A stretch of 64,000 nt of DNA from Karstenula rhodostoma CBS 690.94 (lineage: Eukaryota > Ascomycota > Dothideomycetes > Pleosporales > Didymosphaeriaceae): the NCBI GenBank assembly GCA_010093485.1, contig MU001498.1, positions 921,697 through 985,696 on the forward strand. The letters run 5' to 3'. Within the stretch, counting starts at the first letter, position 1; each line of letters starts with the position of its first letter. The notes under the pieces were generated by a model that was not told the origin of the DNA, made no database searches, and saw only the letters and a list, made by a program, of their open reading frames with translations. Below are positions 23,082 to 38,000 of this stretch, one piece after another. Both the position numbers and the translations under genes were made by a program.

Positions 23082-26000
23082 TCATGTCTTTTACATGTGT
23101 TTTCTGCTGCGTTGGAAGCGATGGCGTTCTGTATACGTATGGGTCGGTCTTGGGGGGGTGTTTTCTTGATGTCTCGATTGATGTGCCGGTGCCGCCGTAG
23201 GGCAGCCATAGCTAGTATGGGCATATCGGATAGACGAGATGGATACCCTATGCTGGAATTGATCTACAACCACGCAGACAACCCACCCACGGTCACACTA
23301 ATCACAATCCCCGCCACCAGTACACCCTCCAAGCTCCCAACTCTCCCAGTCCCATTCCCACTCCCGCTATCTTTCGCCGTTGCCGTTGCGTCTGGCAAAC
23401 CTACTCCACTATATATCGCCAGACTCGTTACTTTCCTTACCGTGTCACTCGGTCGGTTCCAGAACGGAATTGCGGTAGGGACGTTGTTGTTGATGTTCGA
23501 AGGCATGCGATCTGTGAGTGCGAGCGGGCTAAGGTTGCGTACGCCGGAGGGGAGGAAACTGGCGAGGAGGTCGGGGACGTCGGTAGGGCAGGTGATGCCT
23601 ATGAGGGTGGGGGTGCGTGCGTTTGCGAGGGCGCCGCAGAGGCCGTGCAGGGCGAGTGACGCTTCGCAGATGGGGGTTGTGTTGTCAGGACAAAAGGATG
23701 TGAGACAGCTAGTATATTATTAGACGTATTTCTTTTGCGGAAGCAGAAGGTCCAGGGATGTTGAAAGCATGTCCGGAAGAAAATTGAGGTGTGCATGGAT
23801 AGTGTTATAGAGGTACGGGAGATCGTACTTGAAGCCAACGTTCGCGTGGCTGCAGGCACAGTCTAGGTCGTCGGCTTTGCACTTGTCAATCTCTTTAAAT
23901 ATGGAGGCAGAGCAGGAATCCCATTGGCTGTGGCTGTGTCAGCAAGAAGCTGAAGTGCTTATGAAAGGATGTGTAGACGTACGACTTCGCTTCTCCAGTT
24001 GTACAGGCTAGTGCAGAGCTAGTGATGATAGCGGTAGTTGGCTCATTTTGATCTTCATTCTCCTGCAGTCTGGCAGACGCGTAGCGAAGCCCCACAGAGA
24101 AGAAGATGTAGAGTCTCATAGTATGTATAGATTTCGCAATGAACCACTCATGAACCACTCCTACGAGCGTGCCGCAGCAACAAGACGTCCGGTGACTGAC
24201 TCGTGTGCCAGCTTTAAGACCGACTATCATTCCGTTGCAGCCTTCAGTTCGCACCACCTTTACCGTCTGGCGCACGTTCGCTGTACCCGAGGAACGCTAA
24301 ACGCGCTGCTTCCGTGGGGGCATAATGTGGAATGCGTGGGGGGTTAACCGACCAAGATAGCGGCACGTCGAAGCCGCTGGCCGCTCAGATTGAAACATAC
24401 GTTGAGTGGGTATGTGCAGCTAAAACGCGTCTCCCAAAAGCAGTTCTTCCAGCAGCGTCTGCAGCTCCTCCTGGCGAAAAGGCACCACCAACCTCTCCGT
24501 TCCCATCGAGTCCTTCCTACTCTCGATCATCTGGTGATCATGGAACTCTTTCAAAAGCGTTCGGAAAACAACTTCGCTAGTGCAAACGAACTCATCCCTG
24601 GCTTTGCGATAAAGCCTACGATATTCTACTCCCTGCGTAGGTTCTGACGCGGCACGGGGCGCATTCGTCTTGCTCTGCGATGTGGCAGTGGGGTCCTCAT
24701 CATCGCCTTGGTCTCCGTCATCCATGTACGACAAGGCGAGCTGTTCAGCAACGATGATGCGGAACAAGGCTCTTGCGTGCTCGGGCAGTGATTTCAGCAC
24801 GAAGCCAACACCATCGCGTCCACCGATTCTCCTACCACTGCGTCCGAGGAGTTCGTTCACAGTCTCTACCGGATCTATCTCGACGCTGTAAGATGCGAAG
24901 GTGGTCGCATCGTGGAACAAGAATTTGAACTGGGCCTTCAAGCCTACATCCCATAGCAGGGGGAAGTTGGGCGTATCCGCGGTGCAGAGAAGATTGATGG
25001 AAGGATGCACGGCTAATGAAGCAAGGGTCGACTGTACTGCAGACTTCCGTAGATTGGCCGCATCAACGGAGTTGATCACGACCAACAGAGGGTGAGGTGG
25101 AGGGTCTCTCGCTAGATTATCCAAGATACAAGTCAAAAGAGAAGAAGTCTGATTGGGCAACTTTCCGCTCTTGGGAATGACGGCGGATGCGATCGTTGCA
25201 AGGATGTCTTTTAGTGTGACGCCTGGCGTGTAGCCGTTGACGACAACGATCTTTGGGGTCTTCTTGGTTCCCTTATAGGGTGCTTGGTCCAAGAGATGTT
25301 GGTACGTTCGTGCTGCGAACTCGCTAGTGATGGCGCGCTTTGAGCCATACCCGTAGAGACAGATGTTGAAGCCTTCTTGCAGCTCGAATATCCACTGGTC
25401 ATACGCTCGGCTGTGCAGCTCCAGCAGATATTCTTTTTCGGGCTCATGACGATCCACGTAAGACTGCATAGTTTCAAAGTACTCATCATGGTTCAGTAGA
25501 GTTTGCGAAGTCAAGGTGTTGTTTGAGGTTTTACTCCCTCCAGGACGGTTCTGCCAAAAGTATTCTTCGTGTGCCGGCAGCTCATTGGGGGGTGTGGGCT
25601 CTCGTTCCTTTCTTGCCTTCGCTGCCAATTGGTTTTTCCCAGTTCCCTTCGGCCGTCCCCGTGGGCGCTTTGACGGTGTCTCTGGCACCGGGATAGCTTC
25701 CTGAGCATCGGCCTCCTTGTCTTGCTTTCTGGCCTGCTCGTTCTCCTCTTCGCTCAAGATTTGCTGGGCGAGCGCGTCCTCCTCTCCCAGTGCCTCATCT
25801 TCGCTGTCTGCACCGTTGATTGTGCGATCAATCAATTTGCGATTGCTCTTGCGGCGGGCGCTGCGGTCTGCGTTGCGGACTATGGTGGGCGTGCCATTCG
25901 GGGTTTCGTCGCTTGCGGCTTTGGTGGGCGTCGCGAACAGGAGGCGGCGGTTTGATTTTGGGGTGGCATTGAATTCATTCGCAAGGCCAGACTTCTTCAG

Positions 26001-29000
26001 GATAGATCGTGGGGTTCCATTTTCTGCCAGAAGCCCCCTGCCCCGTCTTGACGGCGTCTGGGCCTCGAGTTCGCTCACGCTGTCGTTTTCGTCCTCCTCA
26101 ACTGTCTGCGTTCGCAACTTCCGCGGGCTCGTGTTCTCGGCATCCTGCGCGTCTCTTTTCCGCTTGGCGCTCGTCATGTCGTGGGTATGTCGTGGATGCT
26201 GGCGCGAAGTTGAAGATTCGCGAAGTCGCGTCGCGTCGATGTCGGCGCTTCGTGGGGCCGATGAAGCTTGGCGGGCAGTTGGTCGCGCTTTCCATAGGCC
26301 CAAGCGTCTTCATGAATGCAGCCTGAACATGAGAATTGACAAAATCTAGAAACAGTTGTTGCTCGGCGCATGAGTACCAAGAAGATGGCAGCATTCGACT
26401 CTGATGTATGGCGCACCCAAAACTCTCATCGTCCACTACACATGCATCCTCACGATACACCATGGCGAAAGCATACATGCCTTTACGGGACTCCACTTTG
26501 TGGTCTGTGTCAACAATCAGAAAATCACAAGCATGCATGCAGTCTTTGCGACAACTACAGCTGCGTTCTGCGTCCAACAGTTCAACTAGCCACTGTCTAG
26601 GCTCATGGAGTCTGCTGGAGCTCCACACTTTCATTCACGTGCGATGATATTTTCTTCCTTGACGGGGATGATGAAAGCTCGGACTTGGTCATACTTGGCG
26701 CGATACGGCATGCAAGCAGCGAAGCACCTTCCTAGGCTGGCCACTTACGCAGGCAGCTTGTATGCACATAAGACGCGCCTCCGTCCTTTGAGAACGCAGA
26801 AAAACATGTGGCCTTGGCAGCCTGGCGCTGAAGCTACTCGAGCAGCTTCCGAAGAGAGGTCCGCAGAACGGATGCACTGGCGAAGTCCTCATCAAGTTGT
26901 TGGAATAATGGATTGATACACGTCGAGTCCTGGACCTCAGGATAAGCTTTCCAGCTAGCTGTGACGGACCAATCGACGGTCAATTAGATATTACCCACAC
27001 CTTCCCCAGACCCGCATTGCCAAACGTTTGGTCAAGCAACGGCGGCAACACGAAGCAACGTCACTGGCGTTCGCTTCGCCCTAAGATCTGCAGCCCCTCC
27101 CGTCAACCCAGTCCGACCAGGGTGCGGCTCAAAAGTGATCGAGTCAAACGGGGATGCCGAAAACAAGCTTGCCTCGGAACCTGTCAGATGCCGCAAAACT
27201 GGTGAAAGCCGCCTGATGTTCCCACAACGCTAACCTCCAGTAATTCCCCCCGGATCCACTATACCCCGTGTGGAGTACTCCCGGTCGACCTCACCTCCAA
27301 TGACGTCCTGGATTTAGCACCATCTTCAAATCTGCGGTGATACCACTCTGTCGGATTGCAATCTGCCAGTTATGCATGGAGGACACGCGCGCCATGTCCC
27401 AACCAGAATGGCGCCCTGGGTGCCCGAGGTGGAGTGGACGAGTGGATAAAACCCCGAGCGTCCCCCGCAACAAGTGTCACTCGCTCCACCGATCGCATCC
27501 ACCGTTCTTCGGGTAGCTAGTGAAATTATTTTGCTCTGGACTTTTTGTGTCCAAAATTGCCGCCATGGCTTCAGACGACCCCCACAAGCCTTCTGAGGCC
27601 ACCATGAGAGAGAACAACCAGGTTTCAAGCGCTAAGATACCAAGCTTTCTCGGGTTTTCTGGTCGAGGCTTACGAGTCCTTGTATCGATTGTTTGTACGA
27701 CTGGCTTCTTGTTATTCGGGTACGACCGTGAGTATCACCGACCCATAATCTTGACGTAACGACTGACAACATGCGAAGAGGGCGTCATGAGCGGAATCAT
27801 TGCGGCGGATCCTTTCAACAACTATTTTCCAGAAACAAAAGACGATGCTACATGGCGCGGTTTCGTGACCGCTATCTACGAAATCGGGTGCCTCCTTGGA
27901 GCCATCATCGTCCTAGTCTGGGGCGATTTTCTCGGACGACGTCGAGGCATGATCTGTGGTGCTGCGACTATGATTTTGGGCGTGATAATTCAGGTCACCG
28001 CTATGAAGGGACACAAAGCTACAGCACAATTCATCATCGGACGCGTCGTTACAGGGGTGGGGAACGGCATGAACACCTCTACGATACCGACATACCAAGC
28101 CGAATGCTCCAGCACCAAGAACAGAGGCCTCTTGATTTGCATTCAGGGCGGTATCATTGCCTTCGGTACTCTTATTGCATACTGGGTTGACTATGGCTGC
28201 CAGTACGGGCCTGACGATCTTACATGGCGCTTCCCCATTGCGTTTCAGATTGTGTTTGGACTGGTCGTGCTAATTGTTCCTTTCTGGCTTCCGGAAAGCC
28301 CTCGATGGCTTCTCACGAAAGATCGTTCGGATGAAGCCACCAAAGTCATCGCTGCCCTCCGTGGCCTGCCCACAGACCACGAAGAGACCACCCTTCAGAT
28401 CTCCATCATCGTGGACAGTATCCGAGCCTCGGGTCACCACGGAGGTATCACACCTTTTAGTGCTCTCTTTACTGGTGGTAAAACGCAACACTTCCGGCGT
28501 ATGATGCTTGGAGCGTCATCCCAGCTGTTCCAACAGGTAGGCGCAGCCATTCAAACACCCGATGATGAGCATCGTCTTACTGACTTGTTCACAATGATAG
28601 GTAGGCGGCTGCAACTCCGTCATCTACTTCTTTCCGCTCCTCTTCGAGAACTCGATCAAAGAAACAAAGCAGATGTCTCTGCTCCTTGGTGGCATCAACA
28701 TGATCGTATACAGCATTTTTGCGACCGTCTCCTGGTTCATCATCGAGCACACCGGACGCCGCAAGCTTTTCCTCATCGGCACGGTGGGTCAGGGCCTGTC
28801 CATGCTGCTCGTAATGGCGTGCCTTATCCCTGGGACCGCTTCTGCAGCCAAAGGCGCCGCGGTCGGTCTATTCACCTATATCGCCTTCTTCGGCGCGACT
28901 TGGCTGCCCTTGCCGTGGCTGTATCCTGCTGAAGTCAACCCGGTCAAGACGCGGGCGAAGGCCAACGCCGTGTCGACGTGCACCAACTGGCTTTTCAACT

Positions 29001-32000
29001 TCATGGTTGTCATGATCACACCGATTATGATTGATAACATCGGTTGGGGCACTTACCTCGTGTTCGCGGGCATCAACGCCGGCTTCTTCCCCCTCATCTA
29101 CATCTTCTACCCCGAAACGAAGCAGCGCAGTCTGGAAGAGATCGATCTCATCTTCGCGAAGGGCTTCCTCGAAAACATGACGTATGTGAGGGCGGCGCAG
29201 GAGTTGCCTATGCTGGACGATCACGGCGTTGCAGCCATGGCAAGGCAGTATGGATTTCACGATAGCGATGATGAGGCGGGGCAGATCAAGGAGGCGCAGA
29301 CGGGTGTTGATGAGAAGGCCGTTGCGACCAAGACAAACGCGCAGATGGCTTAGGTCGGGAGCGCGTGGTGAAAGGAACCGGTGTGGTAAACCTCGAAAGT
29401 CCCATTGGAGAGGAAAATGCGGCGCAAGCGCGTAGGTTAGAGCAGGAGGAGCATAAGTACAGTTTGCTAGAGCGTCTTTGTGTTTCCGACTCTATACTGA
29501 TACCCAGAAGCTCGCTGTCCGCAGCTCGAGCAGGCATATTGATGGGCGAATGAAGTCGGGCCCCTCAGTAGTACACAGTACACACTCTCTTCTCTCCCCA
29601 TATCCAAGATGATGTCGCGCGGGTGGTGGTGTTTATGAAACGCCGTGCTACACGATGCTAGTGGATTCAAGCACATGCCCATCCAAGCTTGCATGCCAGG
29701 CCACGGCAATGCAGCACAACGTCAACGGCGGTGGGTAGCGCAGCCGGGGATAAGCGACGCATGCGCCTCGATGAAAAACCTTCAGTCAACAGAAATAGCT
29801 GGTCAGCCGCTGCTAATCTTGGAGCCGGTGTGTGCCACGGGCGCTCGAGGACAGCGTCATGCGCGTCATGACCAAAGCGAGGGGTGACTCGCATCAGCAC
29901 CAGCACCAGCATCAGCATCAGCATCAGCATCAGCATCAGCATGCAAAGGACGTCTGATGCGGCGGATTACTTTGCTTTGTCAGTCAGGCGCTCTGCACTG
30001 CTGCGCAGTCGATCGCACCAGCGCCGTGGGCGGGGCGGCTTGTTTGTCGGGATTTAGTCTGCCTCCGTCAAGAACCTGCAGCACCCCGCCACAACTGGAG
30101 CTGGAGCACCCTCGCACTTGACACCAGCACCACCATTCCTCCGTACCAGCCACACATTCCCGCCGACGAGAGCCCGGTGCCAGACAAGACGCGTTTCTGC
30201 CCAGCAGACGGCGCTGCAAGGGACGACGAAGCCAGCGTCGCGCCGAACCCCGGAACCCGTGCGCTCTTCTCCCACCGCGGCTGCGCGGGCGAGGCGGGGC
30301 TCACCAAACACTCGTCGACGACTTTTCGCCGGCAGATGCAACCATGGAACCCCGACGGCGGCCAGAGTACCACCTGGACATCTTCGCCGACCTGGCCTGC
30401 GTCAAGGACGTCGTGAAAGGTGAGCCTCCCGACCGCACCTTCCCCGATCGCCATCGCCGCTGCCCAACTTCCGCTCCGTCGCCTGCATGCACGCTGACAC
30501 TTTCTGACCAGCCATCCTGCACACCATCTTCTTCCACCGATACTTCACGTCCATATCGCCGCTGACGAGAGACCTGCTCGACCTCACGCTTCCCGCCATT
30601 GACGATGTCGACCTCGAGACGCTGATCGACCAGCGCACCATTGCCCTCGTGCGCGCCATTGAAAGTACACACCAGCAGAGGGGCCGCGGGCAGCTGGTCG
30701 TGCAGTTCTTTGAGAAGAGGCGGAGAAAGACGTACTTCTTTGGCAAGGCCGACGAGGATGTGTGCTGGGAGCAGTGGACGCTGGACGTGACGCTTGCGAC
30801 ACCACGCACAGAGACGGGTGCGCCCTTCCCCCTCCCGCCCATGCAACATCGTATGCTGACCACGTTGTCCTGTACAGACGTTCTGAAAGTCCGCCGCGCC
30901 ATGACAAAGTCCCTCGAAAAAGCCGCCCACAAAATCATCACCATCGTCAACCGCGACAAAGACCACATCCCACCCATAACCACCACCGACGCGAACCCAT
31001 TCCCCTACCAAGTCGTCGTGAACCCGAAACCTGTGCCCGACCAGAATACCTGGGGTCCCAGAATGGGCATCTTCTCAAACGTATCTCAGACTCGGTAAAG
31101 TGGGGGCGGGGTAAGCACCAAGCATGGCTCCACTGTACATATGATTTCCAAAGCCATGCGCTGCGTCAGCACGCAGCTGGACACGCCTCACACATGATCA
31201 CGGTCCGTCCGAATGAACTCTTGATGTTATCAGCGTTGTTGAAAAAGAGGCGGAAAAGCATTTCATCGTACATCGGGCTCGTCGCATGAGAGGCGAACTG
31301 CGGCGTTTTTTAGGACAGCTCAACCTTTTCCTTACACCCGTCATCACCCCTCCACCGCCCCCGAAGAAACTACGAGCTAGGTTTACAGTGACCTGGGCCG
31401 TTTGGACAGCAAAAGGCGGATGTTATGAGGTTCCACTGTATGGAAGGAAAGCTGAGATGATGTAATTACACAAGATACCCCTTCCCCAATGATATTCTTC
31501 TTACACCAGGTCGCTCCATGGTGATTTTTGCGAGTGTTGCTTGCGTACGTAAATATATGCAGCGGTGGTGTATGGCTGCTTACGATTGAAGTGCTTGGCC
31601 GGCGTGAGTCATCTGCTACTCGAACAACGACAACGTCGCGCTTAATGGTCACAATCATTTCATCCTACGCCGTCCCAGACTGACCTGTAAGTGGGATTGT
31701 AGTTGTTTGAAAACCTTTGTATTTTGGCACCCCACAGAGTTCCTGTATTGCATTTTGCCGCGGCTTGCAGAAGCTCGCGAAGAGTCAATAATTGGGCAAG
31801 TGAGATTGTTTCTTCCTACCCGGATGACGACCGGATGGTTTGCCTTCTTGGGGGACATTAGTCGGAGGGATGCACCTGCTTGCTGTGCTTTTCGGACACG
31901 CAGCCGTAGGGCCCTTCCTCTGTGGACAGAAGATCAATGCGTGCTCTGCCCTTCGGTTGCGGCGAATTGTTTTCTCGCAGCCAGGCGAGCCTGTATAGAT

Positions 32001-35000
32001 GAACAAACGCCGGGTTCCTACGGCCACTTTTCCCCACGAAACAAAACGTCAAAAGCAATCGACTGAAACCATGCTGGTTCATCTGCCATATACCGCAACG
32101 CTAACCGTATCGCAGCATGACATGACATGACACGACCAAGGGCGAGGGCGAGGGTTTCTGCGGCTGCCTCAACGTAAAAGCTTCACTGGGGGTTGGACTC
32201 AGACGCCCAAGAAATCTCGTCGGTACTGGCAGGGAATTGATTTTGCCGATGCGCCAGCTTTGGAGAAATCGGTCCAAGCGGAGGACGCAGTTTTTTGTGG
32301 ACGATAGGAGATAGCCGGGAAGGTTAACTGCGGTTCATGAACTAGGAAACATATTGCTAGTTTTGCATAGGAGGAGGTACAGGAGATGGACAGAGAAACT
32401 GGAAGAGGGTGGGGTGATAACTCGTTAGCATAGTGCCTGGCGTAGCAGATATGTGATGTATGGTTGGATATACGTGCATGTGCAAATCAAGTGATGAAAT
32501 CCCGGTTTCGTTGGATCTGCGTTGATTTCAAGTTCTATCAACTAGGCAGCACTAGGCAGCACATTCAGGTGACGTATCTCAAAGAAACAAAAGCAAGACT
32601 GTGGCCATTCGATCAATGAGACATGTCGATCAGTTAGAGACTGCTTGCTGATCAGAGATCACATGTCCCTGAAGAGTCTTTCGACAATAGTGCGCCGATA
32701 TATCCCCGAATGCGGCGACCAAAAATATCCAGAGAGCCATGAGGTCGTGGCTCGCTGCAAGAATCCCATGCAGAGAGGTCACATTGCTGTCAACATCCGG
32801 TTATACCTACAGGCTAAACCCGGCAACCCACTCGCACCTTACGCTGGTTTACTGCACCCCACATAATGTTCAAATAACCTGAAACCGGGATAGAGTGATA
32901 TATTAGGTCAAAACGTGGGGAGCCAATCGTTTAATCAACATTTTTCTCGCGCGACCTTCTTTTGTGGCCCCGCAGACTCCGATCTCGTACTCCACATTGC
33001 TATTCTGGGGAATGCTGGTAGAATTCGCCTCCTCATTGAGTCCTACTCCCGTCCTCTAACCAATAGAATGAGTCGCCAAGGTCTCCAGAGTAGTGTTTCT
33101 TCGAGAACGGCTCAAAGGGAATTCTGAGCACCAGGCTGTGTGGTCAAAGAACGGTACGCTTGACGAATGTCGAGTTATTCCATCAATGACTGCATGCCTG
33201 CAAAGAGACTGCGTCGGGTATGATGCACAAGGATGCATGTCCGAGAATACAGCCAGGTAAGATGGTCTTCTCGCTCACTGCATTGGCATCGTACCGGGCA
33301 CCACTGCGGATGCATTTGACGAAGTGTTCTCGAGGGCATTTAGTCCATCTTTGTTCATCAACCATTCAAATTGAATTGATACATACGCATAACTGCTGTA
33401 CACAAGTCATTGGGGCAATGGTGTGCCCGTTATGTCTTGCCTCGTCCATTTTGCAATTGTATGGCGGAAGGTAGGTGATGTTCAATGGCCAAGACGTTCC
33501 TTGTTAATTACACTATAACTGCGTCCACGAGGCTCCCTCGTCCACGCCAACATTTCATATACTAACGATTTTCCCGTCGGGAGTTGCAGATTAACACACA
33601 GTGCTTGCAAGTGGCAAATGTGCCTATATAAGTAAGCTGATCATATTTCAAGTAGCTGTAGTTCTTCAGTGGCACATACTCTACAGCAGAATCAACCCAC
33701 CGACCATGAAGTACTCGATCGTCCTCCCACTCCTCGCCACCACGGTGTTGGCCGCGCCTCTAGAAGCCCCCCAGGACTCGTGCAAGGTCCCAACATCGTT
33801 CCCTACGACGGCTAATGCGAAGCTTCCCAACCCCTTCAAGTTCTTCGACGGAACTGATGTCAAGACCAAGGCCGACTTTGAGTGCAAAAACAAGGAGGTG
33901 CTCGCAGCTATACAGGCGCAGGAACTCGGAACCTTCCCACCGAAGCCTTCCACGTTCTCCGCTACGTACTCTGGCGGCACTCTCTCGTTCACCGCCGGCG
34001 AGGGCGGCAAGTCCATCTCCTTCTCCGTCAGCATCAAGGGCAACTCTGGCTCATCAGTCCCCGCCATCATCGCCTACGGCGGCGCGAGCATTCCGGTTCC
34101 TGCTGGTGTCGCGACGATCACCTTCAACAATGACCAGTTGGGCCAACAGTCAGGGGGGAGCTCCCGCGGAAAGGGCAAGTTCTACGACCTCTATGGTTCA
34201 GGTCACAGTGCCGGTGCCCTGACGGCCTGGGCATGGGGTGTTGACCGTGTCATCGATGCTCTCGAGGCTACCACCGGCCACAACATCGACCCCAAGCGCC
34301 TCGGCGTGACTGGCTGCTCCAGGAACGGCAAGGGTGCATTCGTGGCTGCCGCCCTCGTCAAACGCATAGCGCTCGGCATCCCGCAAGAGTCCGGCTCTGG
34401 TGGCGCGGCCTGCTGGCGCATCTCCGACTCGGAGAAGGCCAAGGGCAAGAACATCCAGACCTCCTCTCAGATCGTCGGCGAGAACGTGTGGTTCTCGCCC
34501 GCCTTCAACGCCTTCTCTACCAAGGCATCCACGCTGTCCACCGACCACCACCAGCTCGCTGGTCTCGTCGCGCCGCGCGGCCTCATCGTCATCGAGAACG
34601 AGATCGACTGGCTCGGCCCCGTGTCTACCACCGCGTGCATGAAGGCAGGTCGTTTAATCTACAAGGCGCTCGGCGTGCCGGACAACATGGGCTTTACTGG
34701 CTCCGGAAACCACAACCACTGCTCGTTCCCAAGCAACCAGCAGAGCGACCTGACCGCTTTCATCAACAAGTTCTTGCTCAACACCAGCGGGAACACTGCG
34801 AATATCGAGAAGGGTCCTGCTGCTGATGTGGCCTCGTACATTGACTGGACTGCGCCGACGCTGACTTAGACGGTGGGAGTTGGAAGGGGTTTTGGTTCTG
34901 ATGTGTGGAACACTCACTTGTAGTTTGTAGATGTCATGCTGTAAATATGATGGTCTGATAGCAAACGAGCGCATGGAACGTGCAAATTGGTGTCATGAAC

Positions 35001-38000
35001 GTGGTTCTCTTTTCATATCCGCCACAATGGTCGGTCCGCGAACGTACTTGTACCCGTCAAGACTTCGTGGTTGGTCACCATGACAAGATTGCCGACGGAG
35101 CTACCACCACCGAGCTTAATGGTAACGTCACCACCACATAGACATGGCATCCCAGCGCGCAGGTTCCCAGTCTTGAGAATGTCTCCAGTTTAACAGCCCA
35201 GTGCGCCAAAGACGACGACTAGTTGAACATTGCAGAGAAGATGGTTGCTATGAAAGCATTTTGACTCCAGGTTGTTGGGTGAAATAACGTGCTTTGCCCT
35301 CATCGTCTTGCTGACAACGAAGGCTCCGGTACAAAATATCTGCGGGTTTCGTCACAGGTTTATCGTGCCCTCAGGGTTATTCGGTCGTGAATCAATCCAA
35401 TCGAATTGCGAAGTAGTCGGTGTCGTAGCGGTTTCGAGTCAAATCTCCTAGTTGATAGATGGTACGCACTATCGTTCAACCGGCCCCCAACGATTTACAC
35501 CCAACGCGATATTCACCCAATCGATGATCGCCACCTTCTACTCCTCACCCTCCTCGCGAGCGCGCCTCCCTACTTCAATATTGCAGCACTGGAACACATC
35601 ATCCTAGTTGATACTGCGAAACCCCCCACATCATCATCCTTTTATAATGTATCTTGAATAAACTCTCCGAAGTGCTTTGTCGACTGGATCTTGCAGGACC
35701 CGCATAACGCTCTACGCGGATCCTGGGTGGGGATTGTTAGTACGTGTCTATTGGTCAGCTGATTGTCTCCCTTTCGGGGCCGTAGCAGCAAGGCTCAAGC
35801 CATGTTGCGCGCGCACAGACCGCCTTTGTACATAGCCGCTCCGGTTGTGAGACATGGAGTGGCAGGTAAAAACCGTTGAAAACGATTATGATCCTGGTTG
35901 TACAGTATAATGTAGCTGCTCACTTCGCATGACGATTGCCTTCAAAAAGTGTCAAAAGGATCCCTCGTCTGCGTCATTGGTGGCAACGGTGATAGCGGTC
36001 GTCGGGAGGTGCAGAGGTGGGCATGGCAGGTCGTGAGAAATGTAGCGTGTTGGAGGAGCTACCAGCTCACATGAGGACGTGTATAGCGCGTTTATGGGCT
36101 GGTCCAAGCGGTCTGGGGCATGAATGTGGAAGTCTCCTTGGGCTCCCCGCCAGGTTGGCAAACGCTAGCAGACCGCGCCCGATATGTCGTGCATGGACGG
36201 CCCGGGGCGACGGTGCTGCATAGCATGGCAGACAGGCACAGCAAAGCATGGCGTTGCTGTTATCCACATCTACATAGCATCATGTCCAGCAGTGCAGAGC
36301 CTATGCGCAGATGGAGGGTGGTGATAACCACACGCACGTGACCTTTCCAAACGCAGCTTAGCGCTTCCACTTGCGGAAGCGGCGGTGCTTGCCAAGCTAA
36401 CTCGGGCGTGCGCTTCCTCCACCCTCCAGAGTTCTTACCCATCACGATCTCCTACGCGACTGCCCGCCCGCATCTCGCGCGTCCCACCTGGTGCATTCGT
36501 GCATAACACCACGCCTCTCCAACCCTCCCCCGCGCCACTTTTGCGCCTGCGCACCGACACGCCGAATTTGCAAGTGGCCTCCGCTTGGCACCTCCGCGAC
36601 CTCAACCTCCGGCGCAACCCCCCGGGCCCTGTTCCATCAACCTTATCCACAGAGGCCTCTCCGCGTGCACCACCACGCTCGATAATGTCATAGCAGTCGA
36701 CTGCACGCGCCCAATTACGCTCCCGCGACCCACCTCTTGCTTTTTTCGCGTTCGGTATTGCCTTGCGCTTCGCGCGACGACCGCGTTTGAGGCGTACTAT
36801 TGTTTAGCAACGGCCCTCTCGCGCTCCACACGTCACCACCGTCTTTACAGTCGCCATGGCTAGCGTTCAAGCAGCCTCGGGCTTTCAAGGCCCGGGGCAG
36901 CTTCCCTCCGGCTTGACCAAAGAGATGATCGGCACCGTCTACGCGGTATGTATCCGTTCGCGCTTCGTTGCTCCCTACACCCCAACATCGCACGCACAAC
37001 CCACATTACTTGAGCAGCCATCTAACGATGCCGCAGAAATACCAGCAAATGAGGCAACAAGGCGTTTCCGAGACCGACCCCGAGTTCCTCAAAGCCAAGA
37101 ATATCCTCACTCTCGTCCAGAGGCAGAACAGTGCGCGTCAACAGCAACAGCGTATGATGCAGCAACAGATGCAGCAGCATCAAGCTGGCCAGGGCGATCA
37201 ACAGCCGCAGCAGAACGGCGCAGCAGCGGGCATAACCAATGGCTCCAAACCTGCGGCATCAGCAGATGGCAAGGCTGTGGCTCCATTGCAAGTTTCAGGT
37301 GCGACCTCGACCGGCCAGGTAGCCTCAGCCGATGGCCAGACACCAACATCGGCCACCGCTGCTTCCACGGCCTTCACTCAGGATCAACTAGTCCTTTTGC
37401 GCAAGCAGATCGCAGCCTTCAAGCACTTGTCAAAAGGCATGGCTTTGCCCTTGAACATGCAGCAGCAGCTTTTCGCTACCCAACAGGCGAAGAAACAGAG
37501 TACTTCTGAGGCTGTTGCAGCCGCAAGCCAAGTTCTCGACAATGCGACTCGTGCTGGCAGCGCTACAGCTGTCGGCGCAAACGGGCTCGGTTCAGGCGCA
37601 AACGCTCCTGTCAAACACAAGCACCCGGATAAGTTCGAAAATCCTTGGGGTACCGATACCGTCAAGAAGGACATCCATTACCTTGCGCACATGTACCGCG
37701 CGAATCGCCCGTACATCTCCTCCATCATGCCGCTCGGTGTCAGCGTGGAGGAAGTTCGCAGGGAGATGAACCTGGTCGACCAGCGAGAACGAGAGGCTCG
37801 CGAGGTCATTCTGTACAACCGCTTGTCCGCCCGGAAAGCAGAGTTGGAGAAGATCAGCGCCAACATCGGATCTTGGGATACTAGCAAGACCGACACTCCG
37901 GAGGACGATGGCAAGGTGAAACTTGCGTTGGTCATAGAGCAGAAGATGCTCAATCTACTTCCTAAGCAACGCCTGTTGCGCAAGCAGATCAGCCGGGAAA